The notes: generated by a model from the sequence alone, not told the origin. A DNA stretch of 64,000 nucleotides from Sandaracinus sp. (GCA_020633125.1 JACKEH010000009.1:61758-125757), one strand, 5' to 3'; shown: positions 36,691 to 46,055, counted from the stretch's first letter. Translations and numbers: made by a program.

Positions 36691-37173
36691 GTGATAGCGT
36701 CGCCGCGTGCCGTCGTTCGGGGGGAGAAACCAGAGGTTCGTGCTTTGTCCCTCGACGTGAAGTCCGTGAAGAAGGCGCTCCAAGATGCGGGCGTGGAGGT
36801 CTACCGGTCTCGACCGGACGAGGTCCACATCGCCGAGCGCATCCGGCTCCACATCATGGACTCGCACGTGCGTGTGGTCCTCGGCGAGCCGATGAAGGTG
36901 CGCTTCACTGCGCGCTCCCAACGTTCGGACTTCCCGAACGCGCGACCCGACGAGCTGCTCGAGCGCGTGCGCCATCGCGTCGGCGGTGGCGCCATCGAGC
37001 GCGGCTACGTCGAGACGGCCTCGCAGGTGCAAGAGGTCAAGGACCCGGTCGACGAGTCCAAGACCCTCGATGTCTGGCACGAGGTCGTCTACGAGAAGCC
37101 CGCCAGCGATCTCGACGAAGTGATCGACGAAGTGCGCTGGGCGCTCAGCCTCGAGAAGTTCGTCCGCGACTGA
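36691..37173 (+). CDS. Unknown small alpha/beta protein
   Basis: 160 residues from a GTG at 36691. In-frame TTG (36745) and GTG (36757) are plausible later starts, since the first ~20 residues look non-conserved and a G-rich site precedes them. The body is hydrophilic, alternates strands and helices (VRVVLGEPMKVRFTAR, then EVVYEKPASDLDEVIDEVRWAL), and has no signal peptide or membrane segment. I recognise no domain. It is divergent from the patatin gene (79 bases between starts) and followed by a long repeat-rich non-coding stretch, so it is probably transcribed alone. Confidence 0.6.
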   Translation: MIASPRAVVRGEKPEVRALSLDVKSVKKALQDAGVEVYRSRPDEVHIAERIRLHIMDSHVRVVLGEPMKVRFTARSQRSDFPNARPDELLERVRHRVGGGAIERGYVETASQVQEVKDPVDESKTLDVWHEVVYEKPASDLDEVIDEVRWALSLEKFVRD

Positions 37174-37330
37174 GACTCGCTCCGCCGACTCCGCACGAGC
37201 ACGCGTCGAGTCGCGAAGGCCGATCCCTCCTCGACGCTTTTGCGGCACTCCCGCCACCACGCGCGACCCGCTGGGCGACGCCGAGAGCCCGCGCCGACGA
37301 GCAACGGAACGCCAGCCGTCGAAGGGACGG

Positions 37331-37465
37331 CGCGGGGAGGGGCACCGGCTCCGCTCTGTCGGTCGAGCCCAGGCGACCTACTACGGACCTCGCTACGCTC
37401 GGCCACTTCGTAGGTCGCAGGGATTGGCTGGACCTCTCGACGCTCCGCCGGCGCCCCTCCCCACG
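37331..37465. repeat. Nested imperfect inverted repeat (~135 bases)
   Basis: An outer stem of 18 bases (37331-37348 with 37448-37465) pairs with only two mismatches. An inner 7-base stem (37374-37380 with 37411-37417) is nested inside, leaving a 30-base apical loop. No protein is encoded. The structure could be a large RNA hairpin, a REP/MITE-like element or a protein-binding palindrome. I see no target-site duplication at its ends. Confidence 0.65.
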
Positions 37466-37547
37466 CCTCACGTCCGAAGACTCATCACGTGCCGCTGTCG
37501 CACGATGCGTTTCGGTCTTCGAATCCGAGGCCGGACACCCGTACACG

Positions 37548-37819
37548 AGGCCGTAGGCCGAGACCCGTACACGTCATCGACGCACTCGAGTCACTCCCGC
37601 TGCTCGAGTGTGGTCAGGGTTTCGAAAGGGGCGACGAGCCCCTTCGCCGCGGAGCACCGCGGGAGCCGACCGGAGCGAAGCGGAGGGAGACTCCGAGGCA
37701 CGGGTCGGGGAGGCAGAGCCTCCCCAAGCGGGCGGAAGGCGCGCAGGCCGTAGGCCCGGGCACCGCAGCCCTGCAAGAGGCCGCACTCGCTCCCGCTGCA
37801 ACGTGGTCAGGGTTTCGAA
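37548..37819. repeat. Two copies of a degenerate ~77-base direct repeat
   Basis: Copy one (37548-37626) and copy two (37745-37819) share three blocks in the same order and spacing. These are aggccgtaggcc at the start, tcccgctgc 47 or 46 bases in, and the identical 17-base end gtggtcagggtttcgaa. The middle is diverged. A separate short repeat, cccgtacacg, occurs at 37538 and 37564. No coding capacity is convincing. The copies lie between the nested hairpin and the cold-shock gene terminator. Confidence 0.7.
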
Positions 37820-37839
37820 GGCTCGCCGATGCGCCGAAT

Positions 37840-37877
37840 GAAAGAAGGGTCCGACCTTTCGGTGGGACCCTTCTTTC
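37840..37877 (-). terminator. Terminator of the cold-shock gene
   Basis: A 13-base perfect stem (37840-37852 with 37865-37877) with A-rich left and T-rich right ends works on both strands. It lies about 60 bases past the cold-shock gene stop. Confidence 0.88.
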
Positions 37878-37934
37878 GTTGAACGTTCGCTGCCGACTAC
37901 CGGCGTCCTGAGCCGCAGCGTCGGAAGCACTCGC

Positions 37935-38153
37935 TCAGAATTCGACGGCTTCGGCGAACTGGCCGCGCGGACCCGATTTCAATCGGTAGCGCACGGTCTG
38001 CCCCTGCTTGAGCGTCCGGTAGCCATCTCCTCCGATTTGGCTGTAGTGCACAAAGACGTCGGATCCATCGGCCCCCCGGCTGATGAAACCCCACCCCTTC
38101 GCGTTGTTGAACCACTTCACGATGCCGTCTTCGATCGACTCGCTCGCCTGCAT
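37935..38153 (-). CDS. Cold-shock domain protein (CspA family)
   Basis: 72 residues from the ATG at 38153, seven bases after GGAGG. Both RNA-binding motifs are present: KWFNNAKGWGFI (RNP1) and DVFVHYSQI (RNP2). These make a five-stranded barrel that melts RNA structure in the cytoplasm. An upstream in-frame extension of 13 residues is out of line with the family and ignored. A sigma-70-like promoter lies at 38235-38262, giving a leader of about 75 bases; leaders in cold-shock genes often control translation by folding. The gene ends in a strong bidirectional terminator. Constitutive members of this family also exist, so cold induction is not assured. Confidence 0.93.
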   Translation of the reverse strand: MQASESIEDGIVKWFNNAKGWGFISRGADGSDVFVHYSQIGGDGYRTLKQGQTVRYRLKSGPRGQFAEAVEF

Positions 38154-38234
38154 CGATACCCCTCCTGCAGTCGTGCTCGACGCGAAGCGCACGCCATGGC
38201 GTGACGCCCGACGTCGAATCCCCTCTGAACCCTG

Positions 38235-38262
38235 ACGCTACCCGGGGGATTCGCGATGTCAA
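38235..38262 (-). promoter_or_regulatory. Sigma-70-type promoter of the cold-shock gene
   Basis: On the minus strand a perfect -35 TTGACA (38257-38262) is separated by 16 bases from TAGCGT (38235-38240), a weaker -10. The predicted start near 38228 leaves about 75 bases of leader before the ATG at 38153. Confidence 0.7.
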
Positions 38263-38356
38263 GACCGGCCACCAATGCGACGTCGTTTCACGCAGAATCT
38301 GCGTGAGACCTGACAAAGTCAGTGAACGAAGTCTGCGCGGCGAAGGGCTCGTCGCC

Positions 38357-38950
38357 TCAAGGCGCGAGTCGGACGCAACGCCAGCGATCGCCGTCACGGG
38401 TGTAGAGCGCGCGGTCGTGCAGGCGGCTCACACGGTCCTGCCAGAGCTCGATGGTGTCGGGCACGAGGCGGTACCCACCCCACGTCTCGGGACGCGGCAC
38501 ATCCCCCGAGAACCGCGCTTCTACCTCACGAATCCGCGCTTCGAGCACGTCGCGATCGGAGATGACCTGGCTCTGCGGAGACGCCCACGCGCCAATGCGA
38601 CTGCCCCGGGGGCGGCTCGCGAAATACGCGTCCGACTCCTCGGAGGAGAGGCGTTCGACCCGGCCTTCGAGGCGCACCTGACCACCCGTCTCCCACCAGT
38701 GGAAGGCCAACGCGGCGAAGGGGTTCGCGTCGAGCTCACGGGCCTTTCGGCTCTCGTACGACGTGAAGAAACAAACCCCACGCGAGTCGACGACCTTCGC
38801 GAGCACGTAGCGAACGGACGGACGCCCGTCCGAAGTCGAGGTCGCCAACGCCACACGCGAGGCGTCCTGCGGAGACGCGGCGGCGGCCGCGGCCATCCAA
38901 CGGCCGACGGCGTCGAGCGGATTCGCGAGGTCGAAGAGCGCTTCGGTCAT
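38357..38950 (-). CDS. pdxH: Pyridoxamine 5'-phosphate oxidase
   Basis: 197 residues from the ATG at 38950. The FMN-binding flavodoxin-like barrel carries RYVLAKVVDSRGVCFFTSYESRK-like motifs: the VLxK strand near 48-51, FFTSY near 61-65 and the SRKA loop. The C-terminal PdxH signature WGGYRLVPD.IE.WQ and RLHDR.LY.R lies near residues 155-185. The enzyme oxidises pyridoxine- or pyridoxamine-5'-phosphate to the cofactor PLP, with FMN. It is divergent from the giant TPR gene across 145 bases. In-frame ATGs upstream (for example 38962) add only short, poorly supported sequence. A small hairpin at about 38287-38305 may mark its 3' end. Confidence 0.92.
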   Translation of the reverse strand: MTEALFDLANPLDAVGRWMAAAAAASPQDASRVALATSTSDGRPSVRYVLAKVVDSRGVCFFTSYESRKARELDANPFAALAFHWWETGGQVRLEGRVERLSSEESDAYFASRPRGSRIGAWASPQSQVISDRDVLEARIREVEARFSGDVPRPETWGGYRLVPDTIELWQDRVSRLHDRALYTRDGDRWRCVRLAP

Positions 38951-39095
38951 GGCCCGGAGCATGGGCCGAGCCGAAGCGTCGGGCGACCTCGAAGCGTCTT
39001 CGACAGCCGTCGAAAAGCCGAACGATTCAGAGGCTGCAGAGCTTCCGCACGGAATCGCGTCCCACTGCGCAGTCGTGGTACGGTCCCCACCCCTG

Positions 39096-42000
39096 ATGGA
39101 CGCCACGGCCGAGGAGCTGATCGCGCGACTTCGTCGCGACCCCGAGGACTTCGAGGCCTTTCGCCTCCTCGGTGAGCACTACCGAAGACTCGGCGACCAT
39201 GCCTCGCTCGCCAACCTCTTGGAAGGTTGGGCGAAACGCAGCCAGGACGGCGCGAAGGCGGCGCGCGCGTACCACGAGTCCGCGCTCTTGGTGATGGAGC
39301 TCGGCGACTTGCCGCGCGCCGAGTCCCTCTTGCTCCGTTCGTTGGAGCGAGACGCGACCTTCGCCGACGCGGACGCACAGCTCGTCGCGTTGCTCGAGCA
39401 CCGCGGCGACACCACCGCGCTCCTGCAGCACCTCACGGACCGGGCCGCGCAGCTGAACGAGCTCGGCGACCGCGCTGGCCTCGCGGCGGTCGAGGAGCAC
39501 ATCGGGCGAACCTACGAGCATCGCCTCGGCCGCCCGGACCGCGCCATCGCGCACTACCGCAAGGCCTTCGAAGCCGATCCCTCGCTCGTGCCGGCCATCT
39601 ACGCGGCGCGCGAGATCTACCGCGCAGCCGGCAACCCGAAGGCGGCGGCGACGCTCTTCGAGCTCGAGGTGAAAGCGGAGCCGACCCGCGAGCGCCGCGT
39701 CGCGCTCTTGCGGGAGCTCGGTCATCTGCGAGCCACCGAGCTTCAAGACTTGGCCGGAGCCATCGACGCGCTCTCGCGAGCGGAGTCCGAAGCCCCCGAA
39801 GACCTCGCGGTGCTGCACGAGCTCGCGACCTTCTCGTTGGAGCGCGCGGGCCAGCGTGGCGACGGCCCCGCGGCCGCGCAGGAGCGGGCACGGGCCGCGG
39901 ATCTCTTCGTGCGACTCGCGCGTGGCGTGCCGCCCGACCACGCGCTCGCGTACACGCAGTCGGCCCTCGACGCAGCGCCCGCGCACGAAGAAGCGCTCAC
40001 GTTGCTCGAGAGCCTCGCAGCGGAGCACGACCGCGAAGACCTGCTTCCGCTTCGTTGGGTCGGCTACCTGCAGTGGGCTCCCGAAGGCGCCGGCGCGGAC
40101 CATCGACGCCGCCGGCTCGGTCGCGCGTACGTGGACGCGGGCCAGATCGACGACGCGTTGGTCTGCCTCGAGCCGCTCGCGAACGCAGGCGACGCCGAAG
40201 CGGCCGAGACGCTCGTGCCGATCTACCGCGCGCAAGGACGGGACGCCGACGCGGGTCGCGCGCTGGCGGTCGCGGTCGCGGGGCTCCCGCCGGAGGCGCG
40301 GGCGCCACGGCTTCGCGAGCTCGTCGAGACGCTCCGTGACGCGGGCCAGCACGAAGAAGCCTTCGAGCGCGCGAAGGAGCTGCTCGCGCTCGAGCCGAAC
40401 GACCTCGACACGTTGGGCTTCGTCGAAGACGAGCTTCGCCGCCGTGAGGACCACCGCGAGCTGCGCGACCTCTTGCTCGGCGCGACGCGTATGCCCGGCG
40501 CGCCGATCGACGTGACCAAGCGTCGCCTTCGCGAGGTGGCCGAGCTCGACGAAGATCGGCTGGGCGACGCCGACGGCGCGGTGGCGGCCTACGGCGCGTT
40601 GCTCTCGCTCGATCCGGCCGACGAAGAAGCGCGTCGACGCTTGGGCGACCTGCTCGAACGGCTCGAGCGTTGGGACGAGCTCGTCGCGCACCTCGAGCGC
40701 GAGTCGCTCGGGGTCGTCGATCCGGACGCGAAGGCTTCGCTCCTGATGCGGCTCGCGCTGCTTCACCGCGACCGCCGCGAAGACCCGGTGGCGGCGCGCG
40801 CCGCGCTGCGGAACCTGCGCCAGCTGCGTCCCGACGACGGCGAAGCCCGCGACGCGCTCTGCGAGCTCTTGCTCGAGATGGAGAGCTGGGCCGAAGCGCT
40901 GCCGCTCCTCGAAGAACGCATCGAGATCGCGAGCGGCGACGAGCGCCTGCGTCTGCTCGAGCTGCTGGGCACGACGCTCGAAGAACGCATCGGCGACGAC
41001 CAGGCGGCGTTCGCGGCGTCGACGCGGCTGCTCGACGAAGAGCCGGCGAGCTTGGTCGCGCTCGATCGCATGGAGCGCATCGACCTTCGCGCCGCGAACG
41101 CCGGGCGTCTGCTCGAGACGCTCGCGTACCGCGTCGAGGTCGTGCCGAACGAAGAGCGCGCCAGCATCCTCGTGCGCGTCGCGCAAATCGCCGACGGGGA
41201 GCTCGGCGACCTCGACCGCGCCGCCGACGCGCTGCAACAAGCGCTCGACCTCGATCCGGCGAGCGCCGAGGTGCTCGACACGCTCTGCGACGTCTACGAC
41301 CGCGGCGGTCGCTACAAGGATCTCGTCGTCCTGCTGCGCGAGCGCGCGCGCATGGAAGAACAAGCCGTCGCGCGGGGCGAGCTCTACCGCCGCATCGCGC
41401 GAATCCTCGGCGACCGCGTGGGCAACCTCGACGCGGCCGCGGAAGCTTGGGAGAAGGTCCTCGAGGCCGGCGACGACGAAGAAGCCCTTCGTGCGTTGCT
41501 CCAGCGCGCGATCGACAACGGGCAGGCGGAAGCGCGGCTCGACCTCGCGGGACGCCTCGCGAACGTCGTCGAAGGCGACGAGCGGCGCGACCTGCACGTG
41601 CAGCGCGCGCGTTGGCTCGAGGCCGAAGAACGACTGGACGAGGCGGTCGCGGTGGTTCGAGAGGCGGTGCTTCCGGTCGCGCCCACCCACCTTCCCGCGC
41701 TCTTCGACCTGGCACGTTGGGAGGAGCGCCGCGGCGACGACGCGGGCCTCGCCGACGCGCTCTCGCGGCAGCTCGGCCTGCTCGAGGACGAGGGCCTTCG
41801 GTTGCCCGTCGCGTCACGCCTCGCGGACCTCTACGAAGGCCCGCTGGCCGACGACGAGCGCGCGGTCGAGGCGCTTCACGCGTGGATCGACTGCGACTTG
41901 ATGGACGCGACGCCGCGGGAGCGACTCGTCGCGAAGCTCGAGGCGAACGCGCGCTGGCCCGAGCTGCTCGACGCGCTCGACGGGCTCGCCGGAGTGGAGG

Positions 42001-43985
42001 TCGACGACGAGGTGCGCGGCGACCTGATTCGCCGTGCCGCAACGGTCGCGTCCGAGCGCTTGTCCGACGTGGACGGTGCGTGGGAGCGCCTCGCCCCCCG
42101 TGTGGCCGAAGACGCGGAGGCAGAGACGCAGATCCGCGCGCTCGCCGAGGCACACGGTCGCCACGAGCCTCTCGCCGAGCTCTTCGTGCGTGCGGCGCAG
42201 ACCGCGAGCGCGCCGGCCGAGCAACGCCGCCGCTGGCTGGACGCCGCGCAGGTGCTCGAAGGACCCGTCGGCGACCCGAGCCGTGCGCTCGAAGCGGTGC
42301 TTCGCGCCTACGCGTTGGATCTCGCCGACGAACAGCTGCTCGGCGAGGTCGATCGACTCGCCGCCGCGTGCCACGCCTGGGCGCGCCTCGCGCAGGTCTA
42401 CGAGACCTTGCTTCGCAGCGTCGAGACCCCGCGCGCGAAGAAGAAGCTGCTCGTGAGGCACGCGAAGCTGCTCGACACCGTCGGCGACGATCCGGGCGGG
42501 GCCCTCGATCGCGCGCTCCGCGCGTGCGCGCTCGACGCCGACGACGACGCGTTGCTCGGCTACGTCGAAGACCTCGCGCCGCGTGCCGGACGCGCGGAAG
42601 AGCTGCTCGTCGTGTACGACCGCCGGCGCAGCGCCGCGGCCACCGACGAAGCGCGCGCGGACGCGTTGCTTCGCGCCGCGCACCTCTGCGACGTCGACCT
42701 GCAGGACCGCGACCGCGCCTTCAGCTACGTCGCACAAACGGTGGCGCTCTCCGTGCGTACGCCAGCCGTGGTGCCCCACCTCGAGCGCGCCGTCGCCGAG
42801 CTCGACGAGCTGGCTTCGAGTGAGGACGCACGTCGACGCTTGGTCGCCGTCTACCGCGCGCTCGCCGAAGACGCGGAGCACGACCCGCGAGGCGCCGCGA
42901 GCCTCTTGCTTCGCGCCGCGCGGCTGCTCGAAGACGACCTCGCCTCGCCCGACGAAGCCTTCGCGTGCCTCGAGAAGGCCAGCCAAGACGCACCGATTCC
43001 CGAGGTGCTCGACGCGCTCGAGAGCGCGGCCGAACGTCACCGTCGCTTCGACGCCCTCGACGCGCGCCTCGCGCTGCTCATCGCCGACGCGCTCGACTCC
43101 CAGACCGCAGCCGATCTCTTGCGGCGACGTGGCCGCGTGCTGGAAGAGCGGCTCGGTCGCCTCGACGAAGCCGCGGACGTGTACCGCCAGCTGCTCGTGG
43201 TCGCGCGCGACGAGGCCACCGCGGACCGCTTGCTCGCGTGTCTGCGAAAAGCGCGGCGCCACCAGGACCTGCTCGGCGCCATCGACCAAGAGCTCGCCCG
43301 GGCACGCGACAAGGACCGTCGCCTCACGCTGCTTCGCGAGGCCGCGACGGTGTGGGAGAAGGACCTCGGCAACAAGTGGGAGGCCCAAGACGCCTGGAAG
43401 AAGGTGCTCGCGGCCTCCCCGGACGACGCGGTCGCGACCGAAGCCCTTCAGCGCTTGGGCGCGAGCACGCGACGTCTACACCCCGACGACATCGCGCCCT
43501 CGCCGAGCGAGACGCCCGAGGATCCGTCGACGGTTCAGGCCTCGCTCGAGGAGTTCGAGGACGCGACCCCGGTCTCGGACGAGCCCGAATCGATCGACGG
43601 CGGCGACGTCGAGGCGCTCGAGCCTGCTTCGAGCTTCGAAGAAGACACGCCTTCGCTCGAAGACGCGGTGCCGCCGTTCGCCAGCGCGTCGGCCTCGCCC
43701 GGGACCGAGGGCGAGCTTCCGTTCACCAGCCCGGCCGACGCGCCGCACGACTTCGCGGACATGCCGTCGACCGCGGCCGAGGTCGAAGAAGACGAGCCGC
43801 TCTTCGCGGACGAGGCGCCTTCGTCGGAGCACCTGGCGCTCTTCGAGGACGACTCGACCGGCGGCGGTCTCTTCGACGCCCCCCTCCCCTGCCCTCGACG
43901 GCGGCGGACTCCGATCCGCTCGTCGTCTCTCCGCCCGCGCGCCCGAATCCCTTTGGACGGCGGGAAGGCACGATGCCGCTCATGA
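39096..43985 (+). CDS. Giant TPR scaffold protein, interrupted near its C-terminus by a frameshift
   Basis: As read, 1,629 residues from the ATG at 39096. Nearly the whole chain is tandem TPR-like helical repeats with paired Leu/Ala/Arg/Asp-rich helices (RRLGDLLERLERWDELVAHLERE is one type, spaced about 35-45). An acidic segment rich in Glu/Asp/Ser starts near residue 1,470. At a run of six C's (43879-43884) the frame changes: the read frame goes on to an Arg-rich end, while the -1 frame continues the acidic tail to 44398. One added C would make a single 1,767-residue protein. No signal peptide or membrane segment, so a cytoplasmic scaffold is likely. Confidence 0.82.
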   Translation: MDATAEELIARLRRDPEDFEAFRLLGEHYRRLGDHASLANLLEGWAKRSQDGAKAARAYHESALLVMELGDLPRAESLLLRSLERDATFADADAQLVALLEHRGDTTALLQHLTDRAAQLNELGDRAGLAAVEEHIGRTYEHRLGRPDRAIAHYRKAFEADPSLVPAIYAAREIYRAAGNPKAAATLFELEVKAEPTRERRVALLRELGHLRATELQDLAGAIDALSRAESEAPEDLAVLHELATFSLERAGQRGDGPAAAQERARAADLFVRLARGVPPDHALAYTQSALDAAPAHEEALTLLESLAAEHDREDLLPLRWVGYLQWAPEGAGADHRRRRLGRAYVDAGQIDDALVCLEPLANAGDAEAAETLVPIYRAQGRDADAGRALAVAVAGLPPEARAPRLRELVETLRDAGQHEEAFERAKELLALEPNDLDTLGFVEDELRRREDHRELRDLLLGATRMPGAPIDVTKRRLREVAELDEDRLGDADGAVAAYGALLSLDPADEEARRRLGDLLERLERWDELVAHLERESLGVVDPDAKASLLMRLALLHRDRREDPVAARAALRNLRQLRPDDGEARDALCELLLEMESWAEALPLLEERIEIASGDERLRLLELLGTTLEERIGDDQAAFAASTRLLDEEPASLVALDRMERIDLRAANAGRLLETLAYRVEVVPNEERASILVRVAQIADGELGDLDRAADALQQALDLDPASAEVLDTLCDVYDRGGRYKDLVVLLRERARMEEQAVARGELYRRIARILGDRVGNLDAAAEAWEKVLEAGDDEEALRALLQRAIDNGQAEARLDLAGRLANVVEGDERRDLHVQRARWLEAEERLDEAVAVVREAVLPVAPTHLPALFDLARWEERRGDDAGLADALSRQLGLLEDEGLRLPVASRLADLYEGPLADDERAVEALHAWIDCDLMDATPRERLVAKLEANARWPELLDALDGLAGVEVDDEVRGDLIRRAATVASERLSDVDGAWERLAPRVAEDAEAETQIRALAEAHGRHEPLAELFVRAAQTASAPAEQRRRWLDAAQVLEGPVGDPSRALEAVLRAYALDLADEQLLGEVDRLAAACHAWARLAQVYETLLRSVETPRAKKKLLVRHAKLLDTVGDDPGGALDRALRACALDADDDALLGYVEDLAPRAGRAEELLVVYDRRRSAAATDEARADALLRAAHLCDVDLQDRDRAFSYVAQTVALSVRTPAVVPHLERAVAELDELASSEDARRRLVAVYRALAEDAEHDPRGAASLLLRAARLLEDDLASPDEAFACLEKASQDAPIPEVLDALESAAERHRRFDALDARLALLIADALDSQTAADLLRRRGRVLEERLGRLDEAADVYRQLLVVARDEATADRLLACLRKARRHQDLLGAIDQELARARDKDRRLTLLREAATVWEKDLGNKWEAQDAWKKVLAASPDDAVATEALQRLGASTRRLHPDDIAPSPSETPEDPSTVQASLEEFEDATPVSDEPESIDGGDVEALEPASSFEEDTPSLEDAVPPFASASASPGTEGELPFTSPADAPHDFADMPSTAAEVEEDEPLFADEAPSSEHLALFEDDSTGGGLFDAPLPCPRRRRTPIRSSSLRPRARIPLDGGKARCRS

Positions 43986-44398
43986 ACGGCTTCGCCGAAG
44001 AGATTCACACGCACGTGGAGGCCGACGCCTCGCTCGACGACGAATTCCCACCGCTGCCGGGTGTGCCCTCCGTCGGTACGCTCGACGACGCCCTCCCGTA
44101 CGCGGCGACGGTGGCGGCGAACCTCGACGTCGACGACGAGGACGACGTCGATTCGGTTCCCGTGCGTGACGAGTCGCCGCTCGGGGTGGCCGAGGACGAG
44201 GTCGAGGATCTCGGGACGGGCGAGCTGCTCGCGTACGAAGATGCGAACAGCGCCGAGCTCTTCGCGCTCGACGGCGACGACGTGTTGGAAGACGACGAGG
44301 TGGAGGACCTCGACGACGAGCTGGTCGATCTGCTCGAAGAAGAGGCGGCTCCGAAGGTCAGCCTGCCGCCTCCGCCTCCGCCGCGTCGCGAGGACTGA
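43973..44398 (+). CDS. Acidic, Pro-rich C-terminal part of the giant TPR protein (other frame)
   Basis: 141 residues if translated alone from the ATG at 43973, which has GGAAGG upstream; the same frame stays open leftwards to the C run at 43879. It is extremely acidic (EDLDDELVDLLEEEA) and ends SLPPPPPPRRED. Composition continues that of the TPR protein upstream, and a similar acidic-plus-poly-Pro end occurs in the TPR protein at 53945-56200. I read it as the displaced C-terminus of the preceding gene rather than an independent gene. Independent translation from 43973 is still possible. Confidence 0.7.
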   Translation: MPLMNGFAEEIHTHVEADASLDDEFPPLPGVPSVGTLDDALPYAATVAANLDVDDEDDVDSVPVRDESPLGVAEDEVEDLGTGELLAYEDANSAELFALDGDDVLEDDEVEDLDDELVDLLEEEAAPKVSLPPPPPPRRED

Positions 44399-44445
44399 GG
44401 CGGCCTCGCGTCGCGCGGGCACGGGCAGACGGGCACAGCCACGGT

Positions 44446-44545
<100 letters not shown>

Positions 44546-44546
<1 letters not shown>

Positions 44547-44586
44547 GAACGACGAAGGCCGCCTCGAAGGGCGGCCTCGTCGTTCG
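44546..44586. terminator. Hairpin between the convergent giant TPR genes
   Basis: A long stem of about 15 pairs with one bulge (44546-44562 with 44569-44586) encloses a small loop. It has no strong T tract in either direction. It probably separates transcripts of the two converging genes. Confidence 0.55.
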
Positions 44587-44597
44587 TGGGGCTGGGC

Positions 44598-46055
44598 TCA
44601 GCCGTCGCCGAGCTCGGCGAGGAAGGTGTCGACCTCCGGAAGGTCCGGGTCCTCCTGCTTGGCCTTGCGTGCCCACAGGAGCGCGCGACGGCCTTCGCCG
44701 CGCACGTGCGCGATGCGCGCCTGAAGCAAGAACGCCATCGCCTTGCTCATCGGCCCGTCGGTCTTCGCGAGGGTCACCGCGCGAAGCGCGCCGAGCGCGA
44801 TCTCGTGCTCACCGAGCTCGTAGCTGAGCCACGCGAGCTCACTCGCGATCTCGACGTTGTTCTTGTCGCTCTCGAGCGCCGCGTTGAGCCACTGCATCTC
44901 GAGGTTTCGATCGCCGGCCACCTGCGCCAGCCGCGACATGCGCTGCTGAAGCTCGGCGAGCTCGGGGCTGCGCCGACGCGGATGGTTCTGAATCGAGGTC
45001 TCGAGCAGCTGACCCGCTTCGGCGTAGTAGCCACCGCCGATGTAGGCGTCGGCGAGGAGCACGATGGTCGCGTGGTCGTCGGGCTTCACCTCGACCGCGC
45101 GCTGCAGCATCGGCAGCGCACCGTCGGGGTCTCCGACCTGCTCCACCAACACGCGGCCCGCGCGGCGGAAGAGCTCGAACGCCCGCTCCGGATCGGCCAT
45201 CGACGCCTCGTGGGCGAGCAACGACGCGAGCTCGCGGCCGGCGCCGAGCGCCTCGTACATGCCCCGAAGGCGCTCGATGACCCCCTCGTCGCGCGGCTGC
45301 GCGGCGAAGACGTGCTCGAGGCCCTCACGCGCGAGGCCGACGTTCTCGAGCGCCTCGGCCGCGTCGACGAGCAACATCGCCGCCTCGACCTGCTCTTGGT
45401 TCTCGAGGACACGCACGAGCGCGTCGCTCGTCGCGACCACACCGCCCCAGTTCTGCATGCGCATGTCCAGGGTGCGAAGACGCAGCAGCGCTTCCCGATC
45501 GGTCGGCGCCTTCGCGCACCACGCCGCGAGCACGTCGCGGGCGTCGTCTTGCGCGCGACCGGCTTCGAGCACGTCGACCCGACGCCACATCACGGGTCGC
45601 TCGGCGTCGGGGTCGCTCGCGACCTCGTCCTGCCGCAGCCCGAGCGTGTGCGCGAGCGGCTCCGTGAGCTCCGCCGGCGCGACCGCGTAGGCGGCCTCGA
45701 GATCCGTCAGCGCCGCCACCGTGTCCCCCGAGGAGGCGCGCAGACGCGCCCGCACGCCGAGGAGCTTGGCCCACGTCGCGTCCTGCGCCTCGCTCGCGTC
45801 GAGCGCGGCGCTCACCTCGGCCGCCGCCGCGTTCAAGTCGCCGGCGTCTTCGAGCGCCGCGACGAGCTCGTCGAGCAGCTCGGGGCTCTGCGTGCGCGCG
45901 TAGGCTTCCCGCAGCGTCTCGATGGCGCCCTGCGCGTCGCCGAGCATCTCGCGACGAAGGCGGGCCGCTTCGCGCAGACGCGCGATGGCACCGTCCGGGT
46001 CCGTGCTCGCGAGACGAGTCGCTTCGACGCCGAGGAAATCGGCGAGGCTCCCCAA
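44598..46055 (-). CDS. Giant TPR protein 2, C-terminal segment (frame 3)
   Basis: 485 residues if started at the TTG 46055, but homology of composition shows it is the end of the large gene that begins at 52122. The segment upstream ends in REDWG; this frame continues with SLADFLGVE and then the same type of TPR helices. Around ten further repeats follow, with the last helices near KAMAFLLQARIAHVRGEGRRALLW, then a short acidic end. A run of four G's on the coding strand (46050-46053) marks the frame change; one more G would restore the frame. Cytoplasmic helical scaffold. Confidence 0.78.
   Translation of the reverse strand: MGSLADFLGVEATRLASTDPDGAIARLREAARLRREMLGDAQGAIETLREAYARTQSPELLDELVAALEDAGDLNAAAAEVSAALDASEAQDATWAKLLGVRARLRASSGDTVAALTDLEAAYAVAPAELTEPLAHTLGLRQDEVASDPDAERPVMWRRVDVLEAGRAQDDARDVLAAWCAKAPTDREALLRLRTLDMRMQNWGGVVATSDALVRVLENQEQVEAAMLLVDAAEALENVGLAREGLEHVFAAQPRDEGVIERLRGMYEALGAGRELASLLAHEASMADPERAFELFRRAGRVLVEQVGDPDGALPMLQRAVEVKPDDHATIVLLADAYIGGGYYAEAGQLLETSIQNHPRRRSPELAELQQRMSRLAQVAGDRNLEMQWLNAALESDKNNVEIASELAWLSYELGEHEIALGALRAVTLAKTDGPMSKAMAFLLQARIAHVRGEGRRALLWARKAKQEDPDLPEVDTFLAELGDG

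Noticed and set aside
37331..37465. The nested inverted repeat as an insertion sequence
   Set aside because: There is no transposase frame and no direct repeat at its ends.
43875..43890. A confirmed programmed -1 frameshift at the C run
   Set aside because: The tract is slippery, but no downstream pseudoknot is evident and two other breaks lie nearby in similar genes, so mutation or sequencing error is equally likely.
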